Of a DNA stretch of 64,000 nt, positions 47,460-59,732 are shown piece by piece. The translations under genes and the position numbers were made by a program. Origin of the DNA: Ophiocordyceps camponoti-saundersi (nom. inval.) (taxonomy: Eukaryota; Ascomycota; Sordariomycetes; Hypocreales; Ophiocordycipitaceae); the NCBI GenBank assembly GCA_003339415.1, contig PDHQ01000077.1:1-64000 (forward strand). Reading direction: 5' to 3'. The notes beneath the pieces are model-generated. The model was not told the DNA's origin. It saw only the letters and a program-made list of their open reading frames with translations, and ran no database searches. Every line of letters begins with the position of its first letter. The first letter of the stretch is position 1.

Positions 47460-50235
47460 AAACTTAACGCTATATATCGTCGCTAGTATAGAGCTTAACG
47501 CCGTATATTATTAGCCGCCGCTACGAGCTAGTCCCTTAGCTTAGTAGCTTCTAAATTAAGGGACTAGTAGGTAACTCCCTTAAATATAATATAAGCCGGC
47601 TACGGGGATATTACTAAGGCGTCTTACTTTAGAGACCCCCGGTAAATACCGGCCGCGTAAGGGGGAATCTCCCCTATTAATTAGTAAACCTTAGTAGCTA
47701 GTAAAGGTTATCTCCTTCCTATAGCACTAAGCGTTCCTATATTATAATATTTATAATTCCGCTAAGTTATTATAGTTTTTATATTACGATATTTTTAAGG
47801 TAGCGTAATTCTTAACTTTAGGGGTACTATAATCCCCTAATAATATTTTCTTTTTAATTTAAGGATTAGAGAAACGAAGAATAAATATAATATAGTATAT
47901 TAAATAAAAAACGCGATACTTAGTAAACTTTCGCTAAGTTATCCGCGAAAAATAGATAAGAAAAACTAAGGCAGTTATAAAAAAAAAGGGAAAAAAAAAA
48001 TTTTTTTTTTTTAAAAGGGGGGGGGGGGTATTTATACTTAGGAGGTATATACCTTTCTTATCTATAAGAGGGGTTAATATATACTAATATACTATTTATA
48101 AGAGGGGTAAGTATATATTTTATTTAGTAAGGTAAATTAGTAATTTAATACCTTACTTATAAATTACCTTATACCTAAGCTTCTTATTTTTTTCCTTTTC
48201 CTTTTACTTTTATTATTATTATTATTATCGTTATTATTATTATATATAAGAAAGTAAGTTTAAATTAATCCTAAGTTAGTATTATAATAAGCTTTTACTA
48301 ACCTTAACTTAAGATCTATTATATATTAGGACCGCCCTTTTATATACTTACCGCTCCGCGCGGTTATTAAATTATTATTTTAAGTCTTAAGTCCGAAAAT
48401 AATATTAATAATAATAATATTTTTAAAGCTTTAATTCGCTAGTAGCGTAAAGGTATATTAATTCTAGCTCTAATTTATATTAGCTATAAGTTAAGATTAA
48501 CCCGGTTTCTAATATATTTTAAATTTAACTTCGAATATATATTACGCGTATCTTACTCCTATCTCCTCTATACGCCCCTTATAAGCTCCTTTTATAATAT
48601 TTACGATTACTTTTTACTTACGCTTACGAATATTATTACTTACGCTAATAGCGACGCTTATTACGCCCCGTTAAGTATAACTTACTAAGCGTAATCTCTT
48701 TATATCTTTACCGCTATTTACGCTATTATCTTAAGCGCGGCGCGATATTATTTAGCGCGGCGATATTAAAAAGGTGCCCTTATATTAAAATTATATTAGC
48801 TATATAGGTAAATAGGAGCCGGCTATTAATACTTATTAGGAATAAGTATCTTAGCTAGCGACTACTTATTATTAATATATTAAAATAGGTATCTAATATA
48901 ATAATATATATATAGCTTATTAAAACTTAACTTTATATAAACTAATACTAACTTAATAAACTATCTTAGCTATTATTACTTTTATATAAGCTTTTACTAT
49001 ATTTATAAGCGATAATATACTTTTATATAAGGACTAATATACTAAAATAAGTCTAATAATAATCTAATTTTTATTTATATTTAAGTTAATATTTAACTAA
49101 TATTACTAATATAGTAATATTACTTAGCTAGCCTTATACGATCGTTATATATCGCGCCCTTCTAAATATTTATATTAGGAGTAAAGGTAAGGGACTTTAG
49201 TTTTAGGGATTTTACTTTATTTTTTCTTATTATTTTTATCTTTTATTATTTTTATCTCTTATATATTACTAAATTAACTTAATTATAAGAGATTTTTAGT
49301 GCTAAATTTATAAAAGCTTAGTAAATAATAATTATAGAGTAACTATTAAAATTAATTTAAAGTTAATAAGATTTCGGGTTAAAATCGAAATAAGTTCCTA
49401 AAAATCCTAAACTAAAAATAAAAAGAAAAAAAAATAGATAATATTAACTTATAGTAAGTTATTATTAAGTATTAGAATATCCGAATTATAAAGTTACTAA
49501 TTAAATATTAGTTAAAATATATTTATATATTATTAAAATAATAATTATAGTTTCCTAAGAATTAGTATTTTAATAAATATCTATTATTTAAATTACTTTT
49601 CTATTTCCGATCTAAATTAAGGTTAAATAATAATAAAGCTAGTATTTTAGCTTATATTAGTTAACCGAGTTTTAAGTAATAAAAGGTAGTTAAGTCCGCG
49701 ATATAACTTAGCTTTATTACTAATTAGTATCGGTTAGGTATCTTTCCTAAGCTAAATAGGTAGCTAAAGTTATATTATAAATTTCTTATAATAAAGATAT
49801 TAATAAATTAAACTTAGAATACGTATATTATATTAACTTAGATAATAGGGTTTAGGTAACTTATCCGAATTATATAATATATAAAAATATTATATTTACT
49901 ATATAATATACTCTAGCTAATAAAGTTATAAAAGATTAAATAATAATTTTACTTATAACTTATCTTTTTCTTAAAAAGTATAGAAAAGTAAGTATATTAT
50001 ATATACGTTCCCCCTCCTATTAACTACCTCCCTATCCTCCTCCTATATTAACTTTATATATTATATTAATATTATATTAGTCTCGGATCGGTATTATCTT
50101 AAGTTCGACTCCTTTTTATACGTATCCCTAACCTCCTGCTTTATTTATATAAAGATAGTTATCTCTACGATACGTGCCACGCGTATTTAACGCGTATTAT
50201 ATTCCTAAGCAGCTAGCGATATATATATTCTAATA
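47460..50235 (-). mobile_element. L4 copy 2, right part (inverted)
   Basis: Reverse complement of 39061-41846 of L4 copy 1, including the A-run/T-run/G-run (47986-48028) and the AT-rich interior. Its left part is at 131-382, beyond G2. The end at 50235 is followed by ATTAC (50236-50240), the presumed TSD; the partner lies outside the window. It is non-coding. It is inserted in the ORF1 region of the LINE. Confidence 0.9.
49728..50235 (-). repeat. L4 copy 2 LTR
   Basis: 508 bp, reverse complement of 39061-39568, same termini. Confidence 0.92.
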
Positions 50236-50240
50236 ATTAC

Positions 50241-51559
50241 TTTTCGTAAATTATTATATTCGGAGATAACGAAATAGGGAGAATATTAAATATAGGTATA
50301 AGTTCTATTAGCTCTAACTTTATTATATAATTTAGAAAAGAAACTTCCCTTATATTATAAAAAGGAAATTATTATTTACTTAGCGGATATAATAAATAAT
50401 ATTATAAATAAAATAGCACGTAATACTATATAAGCTATTAATACCGCTATTCGCTTTAACTTATATTTCGCTATATACCGCCTTAATAGTAAAGATATTA
50501 GACTTATTTTTAATAAAGATATAGCTACCTTTATTTAGGACTTAAGCTAGGTTATATTTATTTTTAGCGATAAGGCAACTATTATAGATAAGATTTATAA
50601 TATTATTATTAAAAGATTTCCTCTAAACCTTGCTATTAGAGAACGCGATAACTTTTTTAATAAGATAATATAAGTTAATAAAATATTTATAGCTTATCTA
50701 TAAGCGCTTAAGCCCTAGCTTAGATTTATTAAAATAATAGTTATTATTAGCTTTAAATTACTAATTAATATTAATAAACTTTACGATAATAAGCTAGCTA
50801 TTAATATTTAGATTTTTTATATAAAGCTATTCTTAAATATAGTCCGCCCTTAGTAATATTATAATTATTATTATTTTAAGTATATCGCTAAAATATATAA
50901 ATACCTTAAGCTTTATAATAAGTATAAAGTAACTAATTATAAGAATAAGGATAATTATTATATTAGAATCGGAGGATACTTATTTTATTATATTTTTTAT
51001 AGCGGGAATTACCTTATATAATCTAAGCTTTACCCTATTACTATTAAGTATTAAGATTAAGTAAAAGCTTATTATAAAAGATAACTAATTAAATTTACTA
51101 AGCTTAGCTTATAGTTTATCTTATAACTAATAAAATTAATAATAACTAAAAATATTATTATATATAGTATATCCTTAAGCTAATTTATTATTAGAAGGAA
51201 ATATAGATAACCTCTAAGCTTTAGAGGGGGCCGCCTTACTATTAAGATATAAGTAATTAAGGATACTCTTAAAATAATAAGACGCTTTATCTAATAAGCT
51301 TAGAGTGCCTTCCTCCCTTAGGATATAGATAATATCTTACTTATATAAACTATTAATAAACTAGCTCTATTTTTAGTTTAACTTAACTTTATTATTTAAA
51401 AGAGCGTAAAAGCACTAATTACCTTAGCCCTTACCTAAACTTAAATAAGATCTATAATTAAGCTATAAAGAAATTATAGCGAAGAAACTAATATTATTAT
51501 AACTATTTCCTTATATCTATAAAAATCCTTTCTTAAAATATAAATAAGCGTACTAAGCT
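50241..51559 (+). pseudogene. LINE ORF1 (Gag-like, decayed)
   Basis: This is the first protein of a non-LTR retrotransposon, its 5' part cut off by L4 copy 2. It has a charged helical N-terminal part, then at about 50860-51060 zinc-knuckle residues with Cys/His read as Tyr (YYNYYYFKYIAKIYKY, CX2CX4HX4C spacing, then further Tyr-for-Cys pairs around YNKYKVTNYKNKDNYY). CCHC knuckles in ORF1 are typical of Tad1/I-type fungal LINEs. The product binds element RNA. Interruptions are TAA/TAG only. Confidence 0.8.
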
Positions 51560-52869
51560 AGCTAAGCTAGTATTTAGTAATAAATTAGATTATAATATTA
51601 TTACTTTTTAAGAAACTATTAGCTACCTTAGCGCTAAGCCTCCTTTACTTAGGACTTCGCCTTATTACCTTATTTATAGTAGCGGCTATATTTTAGTTTA
51701 TATTTATAAAAAATATAATATATTTACTTAGTTCCTAAAAATAAAAAAGGACTAAATAAGTATTACTTTCTATTCTAAACTTTAGTTTATTTTTATTTAC
51801 TCTCCCCTTAATACTCCTTATAGCGGTAGCTTTTTAATTTTTTAAAACTTTCCCCTAAACCCTAACTATATCTTAGTTAGTAACTTTAACTTATATTACT
51901 TACTTTAGGACTATTATAAAAGGCTTTCCGATAACTTAAACTAGCTAATTTATAAGATAACTAAGCTATAATTTTAACTCTTTATTTTAAAAAGAGAATA
52001 TACGTAAATTTTTTATAAATATAAAAATAGTACGCTAAACTTTCTCTAAGCTATAATAGATTTATATATATATTATATTAATCTAAACCTTAACTTTACT
52101 AAATCTAACTATATCCCTTAATCTCTTATAATTAGTATCCTTATATTTATAATAACGTATATACCGCGCTTATAATAAAAATAAATAAACCTAAACTTAA
52201 TTTACTATAAATCCCTAGCTAAGATTACCTTTTTACTTTCCTATTTTACTAACTTAATAAAGATTAATAATACTTTTAACTAACTTTACTAAAAATTATA
52301 ACTTATTATTAATTAGATAATACTATTTATCGCCTTTTCTTATTTTTATAAAGTAGTATAGTTTACCTTAGCTATAGCCTTAGCTACTTAAGTAGCTAAG
52401 TAAGCCCGGCGTAAATATAAGTCCCTCTTTTTAAACTCCTTTTAATAATAGCTTTAGGAGATAGCTTTTATTTAAAAGATAGCCGTAAACTTAGTAAAAT
52501 ATACTTATTAGTAATCTTTCCTTTATATTATTATTAGCTTATTTTTTAAATTTTAATATATTTAGCGTTAGGCTTATATTTAAAGTAATCTCCTCTAAGA
52601 TTTAATCTATCTTCTTATACTAAAGATAATTAATAAATCTTAAGCTAATAGCTATATAGCTAAAGCTAATATCTTAGCTAATTAGTTTTTTTTTTAGCTT
52701 TATAGCGTGCCCCTAACCGATATTAAACCGCTTAAACTTAAGTTTTTTATTAATATTAAAATTACTTAAACTAATATTTTTATAACGCTTAAGTTAATAA
52801 CCTCCTAAAAAATAGCTAAAGTAGATAATATTCTTACTAGATTTCTTAAAATATATTACCTTATCTTTA
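51560..52869 (+). pseudogene. LINE ORF2 5' part: endonuclease to start of reverse transcriptase (decayed)
   Basis: The apurinic-type endonuclease domain shows its hallmark block at about 51868-51900: YILVSNFNLYY, the family's GDFNLHH with Gly and Asp changed by RIP. The linker and start of reverse transcriptase follow, ending near KIAKVDNILTRFLK (about 52815), the family's IP..FLK block. Copia C2 interrupts at 52870. The endonuclease nicks target DNA for target-primed reverse transcription. Confidence 0.8.
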
Positions 52870-53278
52870 TATTAGACTTGCATAAGAATAACTAAAATCT
52901 ACACGGGTATAGAATAAGATCTAAATATACTTAGGATAGGGGAAAAGGGGTATATTACGTAGGATATATTAAAGGGACTTAGGCAATAAGAAATAAGGTA
53001 AGTTTCGATTATATTTTTATTATAGTATTTTAGATAGGAGCTTTAATAAACTCCTAGTTAATATCGGATTAGTTTCGGGAAAAGATTAGATTATACTCGA
53101 TCTAATATCGAGTATAGAAGAAAAGAGTATACGTAAGGATATTTTATATATAAGTAAAAATAGAATTCCCTTTATTTTAGAAAAGATATAGACGAATATT
53201 ATAAACTAAAAGAATTATACTTTTAATATTAGTAATCGCTATTAACTCCTATATATATATTACGAAAGCTAATTAATA
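52870..53278 (+). repeat. C2 5' LTR
   Basis: 409 bp, direct repeat of 58755-59163. The bases after it (CTAATTAGTAATTAAAA, 53279 on) are the likely primer-site region. Confidence 0.93.
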
Positions 53279-53499
53279 CTAATTAGTAATTAAAATTTAG
53301 TTAATTATAGATTAGTAAAGATAGAATAATTAACCCTAATAGTAAACTCTTACGAAAGTAACTATATAAAGGTAAGCTATAATCGATTAAAGAGTTAATA
53401 AAAAGCTATATAAAACCCCCTCTAGAACTCTTAAAGAAGCTAACTTAAATACTTTATAATATCTATTTAAAGCCGGTTTAAAAACTTACTTATAACTAT

Positions 53500-55400
53500 A
53501 AGCACCCCTCCCGAAAATAGAATAGAACTCCTTAAATACTATAACTAGCTAACCTAGGAAATATTTAGATATACTAAGATCCCGAAATAATATTAGAATT
53601 AGTTTAACTTAGATTACTAAGACGATAATATATTAGGAGATTACGAGAACGTAAAGATAATTAAACTAGCGATAGTAAAATTTATCTTATTTATCGAAAG
53701 CGATAAGTAACTCTCTAATCTCGCTTTATTTAACCTCTTCTAATAATATTTTAATAGCTAGAAATCGAAAACGTGGGAAATAGGATAAGTATTTATAAGA
53801 GACCTTACCCGAAGCTTTCTTATAAGATAAGGAATTTATATTAGCAAATCTAAGGAACCCGCCCTAAAAGAACTTAAAAAATTTCTAAATATAGATAAAC
53901 CTCCTATATAGCTAGCCTAAGTATATAGTAAAACCTCCTTTAAACTAGAACTTATAATCCTTATTAGATTAATATTAAAAACTAAAACGGAAACCTAAAT
54001 TACTACTATACTTACCTTATAATAGTAGATAATACCCTAACTAAGGCTTAGCTTAGATATTAGGAACGCCTAAATCTAAATTATCCCTAACCCTTAAGTA
54101 TTATATTTAAATATATTATTTTAAAACTTACTAGTTTAACTTACTTAGTAACCGATAATATACTAATTCTAAGACCCTTAAGCTACTACTTAAAGAATAT
54201 AGTCCCTACTAAATATACCTATTAAAGAACTATTAATAAGTATAGCTAAACTTAATATTAATAACTAAGGTCCTTATTTAGATACTAATATAAAACTTTA
54301 TTAATATCGACGAGGACTTTTATCGAAAATACCTTAATTTTAGGATAAACTTATACCGGACGCTTTTACTTTCTTTATACTACCCCTAATTAAATTTCCT
54401 AATATATATATTAATTTAGAAATAATTACTTAATTTACTAAAGTTTAGGATAAGAATACTATATACTTAAGCAAACTTTATAACCTCTTAGATAATAAGG
54501 TCCGTATTTTTATAAATACTTATTTTATACTAAAGATTTACTTATCTTATTTTTATACGATTTTTTTACGTATTCTTTTAAGCTAAGTAAAATAGTATTA
54601 TCTTAATTATATTAACTAATCTTTTACTTTCCGTAATATATATTTTTAAATATAGAAATATTTTAATATAAATATTAACTACTTTTATTATTATATAGAT
54701 TAGATATCTACTACTTATTAAATAGTTTAAACTTCGTACCTTAAAAGTAAACTATACGAAATTTTATAGAAACTTTTTAATAAATTAGATCTTTATTAGC
54801 GTGCTTTTAGTTCCGATTATATTAGTAACGCCCCTTTACGAATAACTTTTATTAATACTTACTAAGGCGTCCCTAAATTAGAATTTGCATTTTTTAAACT
54901 TACGAAAAATATAGAGACGCTTATATCCGACCTCTATTCCTTTTTAGAAATAGCCCTAACTTATAAATCTAATAGCTTATAGTATATTTAAAGCTCTTAC
55001 TTATTATTACCTTCTCCTAATACTCTAAACCCCGATATTTTTTACCTTAATCGCTAATATTAGAAAACCGTTAACTAGCCCTCGAACCGATATTATAATA
55101 ATAGTAGAAATAACTCTACTCGTAACCTAAAAGCCGATACCTTATAAAACTATAAGTATTTCGTTTATAGTAAGATTAAATATTAGTCCTTTAAATATAT
55201 AGATAAGGAACGTAAAATATTTAGACGTATATTTTTAGCTTATTATACTTTTACCGGTATAAAGGTCGACTTCGACGCTTATCTTATAAAATTCGAAAAA
55301 ATAGAAAAAATACTAAAAGAGGATAGCGATAACGGATAGGCACTCCTATCTTATAAACTTACCGAAACTCTATACTATACTTTATCGTTTATATAATTAA
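53500..55400 (+). pseudogene. C2 gag (decayed)
   Basis: The frame ends with the fungal copia zinc knuckle at about 55152-55206 (KYFVYSKIKY*SFKYI, with Cys read as Tyr), preceded by a Ser/Asn/Arg-rich stretch. The capsid part upstream is recognised mainly by its match to C1. The product would form the particle and bind RNA. Confidence 0.78.
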
Positions 55401-58400
55401 CTTAAATATTTTATATACCCTAAATTACGGAATTAATAAAAAACTTATTATTAATATTACCTTAAGTAGCTAAAATACTATATTAGTTAGTATATATATA
55501 TTTCCTAATAGGAGATAACCCTTATAAGCTTATACCTATTATAGCTCCCGCTATTTATTTTACTTTAATAAATCGCTATTCTTAGATAACGTTTTAAGGT
55601 ATTCTAATTAATACCGGTACGGTATCCGTATCGACCTTAGGTTAATCTTAGTTCGAAATATTATAGCTTCTTATACCCTTACTATCTTTTAATAAGTTTA
55701 TTACTAGCTAAGTATTTATTAAATTCGGTAAAAGCTAGATCGTTACCTCCCTTAGCTTTATTTAAATTACGACCCCGGTAAGTAAGATTATATTCTATAT
55801 CTTACTTACTTAAACCCTATTCCTCTTATACCTAATAAATATAAATTAACTAAGGATATTTTTCCGTAATATTTTAAATTACCTTATCTACGGCATAACT
55901 AAGATCCCTATTATATATAAATAGGGTTATCCTTAGTTTTTCCTTTTACTTTTAGAAAAAGCTATATCGTATCTTACTAAGTAAAAAATACGCTAAATTT
56001 ATAAATAATTTAAGCACTTTAGCGTATCCTATTTATACTAACTACTTACTTAGGCTAGATATAATATTAATATCCGGGCTATTAAAGCTATTTTTAAAGT
56101 TTATTATTAATACTAACTAAATAGCCCCGCGCCCTAATAGTTTAAATTTAAGCTAAAAGATAACCGCGATTTTAACTTTAAAGTTATCGTAAATATTCTC
56201 TATATTAATTAATAAGCTATCTTATATATTATCGACTAAGCTATAGCTTTCTAAGCTACCTAATTTCTCCTATCTCTCTTTACGAAAGATACTTAAAATA
56301 CCTTTCGTATAATCTAAATCGATACTTACCTTAAACCCCCTAATATTATTCGTTATAATATTAGAAAAAACTTTAACTTTTAGGAGTTCCGTTCTAAGGC
56401 CGCTACCTTAAGTATTATATATACTTAGGTCCCTATTAAGGTATATTAGTTAGTTAGGAAAGTTAAATAATACTATACCCCCTTTTAACGCGCTTATAAG
56501 GTAATCTTAGCTAAACTTTAACCCGATATCGGTTAGGATTTTATCTTATAAATAGCTATAAAAGTAATTAACGATATAATAAAACTTAATAAACTTATCC
56601 TAACTTTTTTAGTTTTTAGAGCTTACTTACGCGTATACCCTAACTTAGCTCTAACCCCTTTTACCTTATAATAAGCTACCGCTATTTAGAAAGCTATAAC
56701 TAAACTCTAAAAATATTATACCTAATAAATAGTCCGCGATACTTTATTTATATAAAACGGCCCCGATATCTCCGATATTCTATAGCTACTTTTAAATAGC
56801 TAAGTTCGTATTTAGCGCGAACTTAGTAAATAGATAGGACTATATACCTTTCTTTTTATTAATAGCTATAATATTACCGTTAATCTCCTATATAAACCTC
56901 GTTTTTTCCGATCTACGTATATTTACCTTTTTCTAATACCTCCGTATAAAGGCCTTAAATTAATACTAACTTTACCTCCTCTTAATATCGACTTAATTTT
57001 AGTATTATCCCGAGTAACGCCTTATCCGAGGATTATTATACGTATTTCTCGAAATCTCTTTATAGATAACGCCTTTATAATATAAAAGGAAAAAGATAAT
57101 ATATCGTTATCCCTTAAGCTTCGGGCTAAAAGAAAGATTATAATAGCTAGCTAACTTTTTAAGGCCTCGGATACTTAGGAGATTAATAACCTCGTTAGCC
57201 GCGGTATTTTTTCTTTTAAAAAATATAATACCGTTAAGTATCGTAACGTTCGCGTTTTTAAAGCTTATATAGTTTAGGAAATTAAAAAAATAGGCACTAA
57301 TTACCTATATAAAAAATCTAAGCTTATTATTATAAGTTATAGCGATAAGGGTAAAGATATTATCTTTACTTAATCCTTAATAATATAATAAGTTAGCTAG
57401 TAGCTTATTTTTACTCTTACCCCCGCTACCTTTTTATTAAGCTTTAAACTAGCTTTATATAATATTACTTAAGTATACTTATAATTATAATCTAACTTTA
57501 AAAGGACTATTATCGCCACGCTTCCCCCTAAGATAAAGGACCGGTACCCTCCGGATATTATAATCTATATTATTAAGCTACTATATAATATTATAGAGGC
57601 CGGTATCTACTAGTTTCGGACTTACTAAAACTATTACTTTTAATAATTATAGATATAGATATTAACTTTCGATACTTACCTCCTTATTAAATATAGCGAT
57701 TAAGCGCGTTTTAGGATTATTAGTTTATAAACTAACGATACTTTTATACTCGGTATAAAAGCCTTTAGATAATTAAAAGATAAGTAGATAACCGCCGCTT
57801 AATTCCGCACTAAACTTAAGATTATCCTCTAAGCTAAGGATATTACGGACTTTAATAAATCTTAAATTAACCTTACCCTAAGTTTAATCTCTTTTCGATA
57901 AAAAGGCTAGGCGGCTAAAATTTAACCTATTAACTACTCTATACTAGATTACGCTTAGTAATACCTTAAATAATATACCTAAGGTGCTTATATCGCCTTT
58001 ATTTATTAACCTAAAGCCGCTTATAATTTTTCTATCGCTACTTAGAAGTAATTTTTAGATAGAAAAGATTATAAGAAGCTTAATAAAAAGCTATAATAAT
58101 AGTAAAAATACTAAAACCGAGGACTACGATATATCCCTATACCGCTAAATAATATAAAGCTTTATATTTTTACCGATAATTTTTTTATAAATAACTCTAA
58201 CTTATTCTTATAAATCGAATATATTATTATACTTAGATAAGAGACCGGTAGTAAAGATAAGTTTACGCTCTTTAGGAATATTATTTACTAAAGCTTAACG
58301 AAATATAAAAAGGTAATATAGTTTATACTAGCGTCCGAAATATACGGGATATCGGCTAGCTTTAATATCGGTATCTCTATTAGCTCGATATTAATAAGAA

Positions 58401-58754
58401 TTCGGTCCGAACTCGGATTAAGCGTAATCTAAACTATTATCTATACTAACTTATACTTATTATATAAATATTTAGTAAAGCTTAGGATTATAAAAGAAAA
58501 AAGATTAATAATTAATATTATATTAATAAGAGAGTCTTATAAAAACCGGGAAATCGAGGAAATTAGATAAATAAATAGTTTAGATAATTTTATAAACGCT
58601 ATAATTAAAAATAATCCGAATAGGGCGTTAGAACGCCTAATCGATATTAATATTTTTAATATCCGAGTTTAAGGCTTTATAACTTAGAAAGAGAAATACC
58701 TAAACTTAGCATAGGCCGAGGAATCGCCCTTTCTTTAAAAAAAAAAATTACCGG
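55401..58754 (+). pseudogene. C2 pol: protease, integrase, reverse transcriptase, RNase H (decayed)
   Basis: The protease site reads NTG at about 55609 (DTG in C1). Integrase zinc residues are in IYK*FKHFSVSYLY (H-X-F-G-H type, about 55990) followed by YYCQ-type residues (about 56080). The reverse transcriptase catalytic box *TNDT lies at 57722-57751 (QTDD in fungal copia; first Asp lost). RNase H starts with FTDNFFINNSN (about 58170) and ends in the block with NNPNRALERLIDIN (about 58610). A purine tract precedes the 3' LTR (58735-58748). Confidence 0.88.
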
Positions 58755-59163
58755 TATTAAACTTATATAAAAATAACTAAAATTTATATAAGTATAAAAT
58801 AAGATCTAAATATACTTAGGATAGGGGAAAAGGGGTATATTATATAGGATATATTAAAAGGACTTAGGTAATAAGAAGTAAGGTAAGTTTCGATTATATT
58901 TTTATTATAATATTTTAGATAGGAGCTTTAATAAACTCCTAATCGATATCGGATTAGTTTTAGGAAAAGATTAGATTATACTTAATCTAATATTAAATAT
59001 AGAAGAAAAGAGTATACGTAAAGATATTTTATATATAAGTAGAAGTAAAATTCCCTTTATTTTAGAAAAGATATAGACGAATATTATAAATTAGAAGAAT
59101 TATACTTTTAGTATTAGTAATCGCTATTAACTCCCGTATGCGCACTATAAAGGCTAACTAACA
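58755..59163 (+). repeat. C2 3' LTR
   Basis: 409 bp. It keeps a few CA/TG (for example GTATGCGCAC near 59138) and an intact TAACA end. Confidence 0.93.
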
Positions 59164-59168
59164 CTTTA

Positions 59169-59557
59169 TTACCTAGCTAGCTATAATTTTCTAAGTATAT
59201 ATATAATTTAGTTACTTCCCGCCTTAGCTATAGTCCGCTATTATAATTATTTTACGTAAGTTTAGAAAAAAACTAGAAATTTACTAAAAGGTAAGTACTT
59301 ATAAGCTTATATTTTTATTATATTACTTAAGTAAAATCTTAAAAACTATAATAAGATAATAAATTATTAAGGCCGCAAAGTTATATTAATTTCTCCCTAA
59401 AAGCTAAATAGGTAATAAGCGGAATTAGTTTATAAAGCTAGCTATCTTTATAATTACTAAGCTTATTTAAGCTATTTAAGCTAAGAAAAAAGTAATATCT
59501 TTCCTATAACTTAATATTAAGGGAGCGTTTAATATTATATATTATAATAAACTTATC
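59169..59557 (+). pseudogene. LINE ORF2 continued: reverse transcriptase fingers (decayed, truncated)
   Basis: The LINE continues after C2: the IIILRK block (about 59240), STYKLIFLLYYLSKILKTII (family YRPISLL...GK.LE), QFLPKSQIGNK (about 59390) and LQLNIKGAFNIIYYNKL (about 59505-59555, family LDIKGAFD). It ends abruptly at the tRNA-like sequence, before the catalytic YxDD box, so the 3' half of the LINE is missing or lies beyond the window. Confidence 0.82.
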
Positions 59558-59639
59558 GCCCTCCTAGCGTAGTAGTTAAGTATCTAGAGATATTAGTCTC
59601 CTATAAGAGAGGCAGTTAGTTCGAATCTGGCGGAGGGCA
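59558..59639 (+). tRNA. tRNA-like sequence (tRNA gene, or head of a SINE)
   Basis: An 82-nt stretch with a perfect 7-bp acceptor stem (GCCCTCC 59558-59564 with GGAGGGC 59632-59638), a discriminator A, a T arm GTTAG-TTCGAAT-CTGGC (59615-59631, 5 bp with two G-U), an A box TAGCGTAGTAG (59565-59575) and a B box around GTTCGAATC. A T6 run follows. The middle does not fold into one clear anticodon arm: candidate stems leave loops of 6 or 8 nt, and the length suggests a long variable arm, a small intron or damage. The amino acid cannot be read. It may be a real or damaged tRNA gene, or the Pol III promoter of a SINE. Confidence 0.6.
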
Positions 59640-59645
59640 CGGGTG

Positions 59646-59651
59646 TTTTTT
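59646..59651 (+). terminator. RNA polymerase III terminator (T6)
   Basis: Six T residues begin 7 nt after the tRNA-like 3' end, the usual Pol III stop signal. Confidence 0.6.
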
Positions 59652-59665
59652 ACCCTAACTATATA

Positions 59666-59689
59666 GCCGGGGTACGGTCTAACCCCGGC
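59666..59689 (+). repeat. Hairpin 1 after the tRNA-like sequence
   Basis: GCCGGGGT (59666-59673) pairs exactly with ACCCCGGC (59682-59689) around an 8-nt loop. Confidence 0.75.
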
Positions 59690-59694
59690 ATAAC

Positions 59695-59721
59695 CCCGGC
59701 AGGAGTAGTAACCCTGCCGGG
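59695..59721 (+). repeat. Hairpin 2
   Basis: CCCGGCAGG (59695-59703) pairs exactly with CCTGCCGGG (59713-59721). The loop AGTAGTAAC is shared with hairpin 3. CA and TG are kept in the stem. Confidence 0.75.
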
Positions 59722-59732
59722 CTCCTTTCCTC

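Larger units (their letters stand above)
52870..59163 (+). mobile_element. Copia-type LTR retrotransposon C2 (decayed, full-length)
   Basis: A 6,294-bp element, same family as C1 but on the plus strand, with 409-bp LTRs (52870-53278 and 58755-59163) and TSD CTTTA at 52865-52869 and 59164-59168. LTR ends are TATTAG/TATTAA and CTAACA (intact at the 3' end). Order: gag, protease, integrase, reverse transcriptase, RNase H. It splits the LINE reverse transcriptase. Confidence 0.95.

Noticed and set aside
47455..50240. 39-42 kb and 47-50 kb as one large inverted-repeat (palindromic) element
   Set aside because: Each arm is a copy of L4 with its own LTR and TSD; they sit at different nesting levels and the inversion is coincidental.
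59558..59639. Naming the tRNA isotype as His (GTG) or Arg (CCT)
   Set aside because: Neither reading gives both a 7-nt loop and a 5-bp anticodon stem, and RIP could have altered the anticodon.
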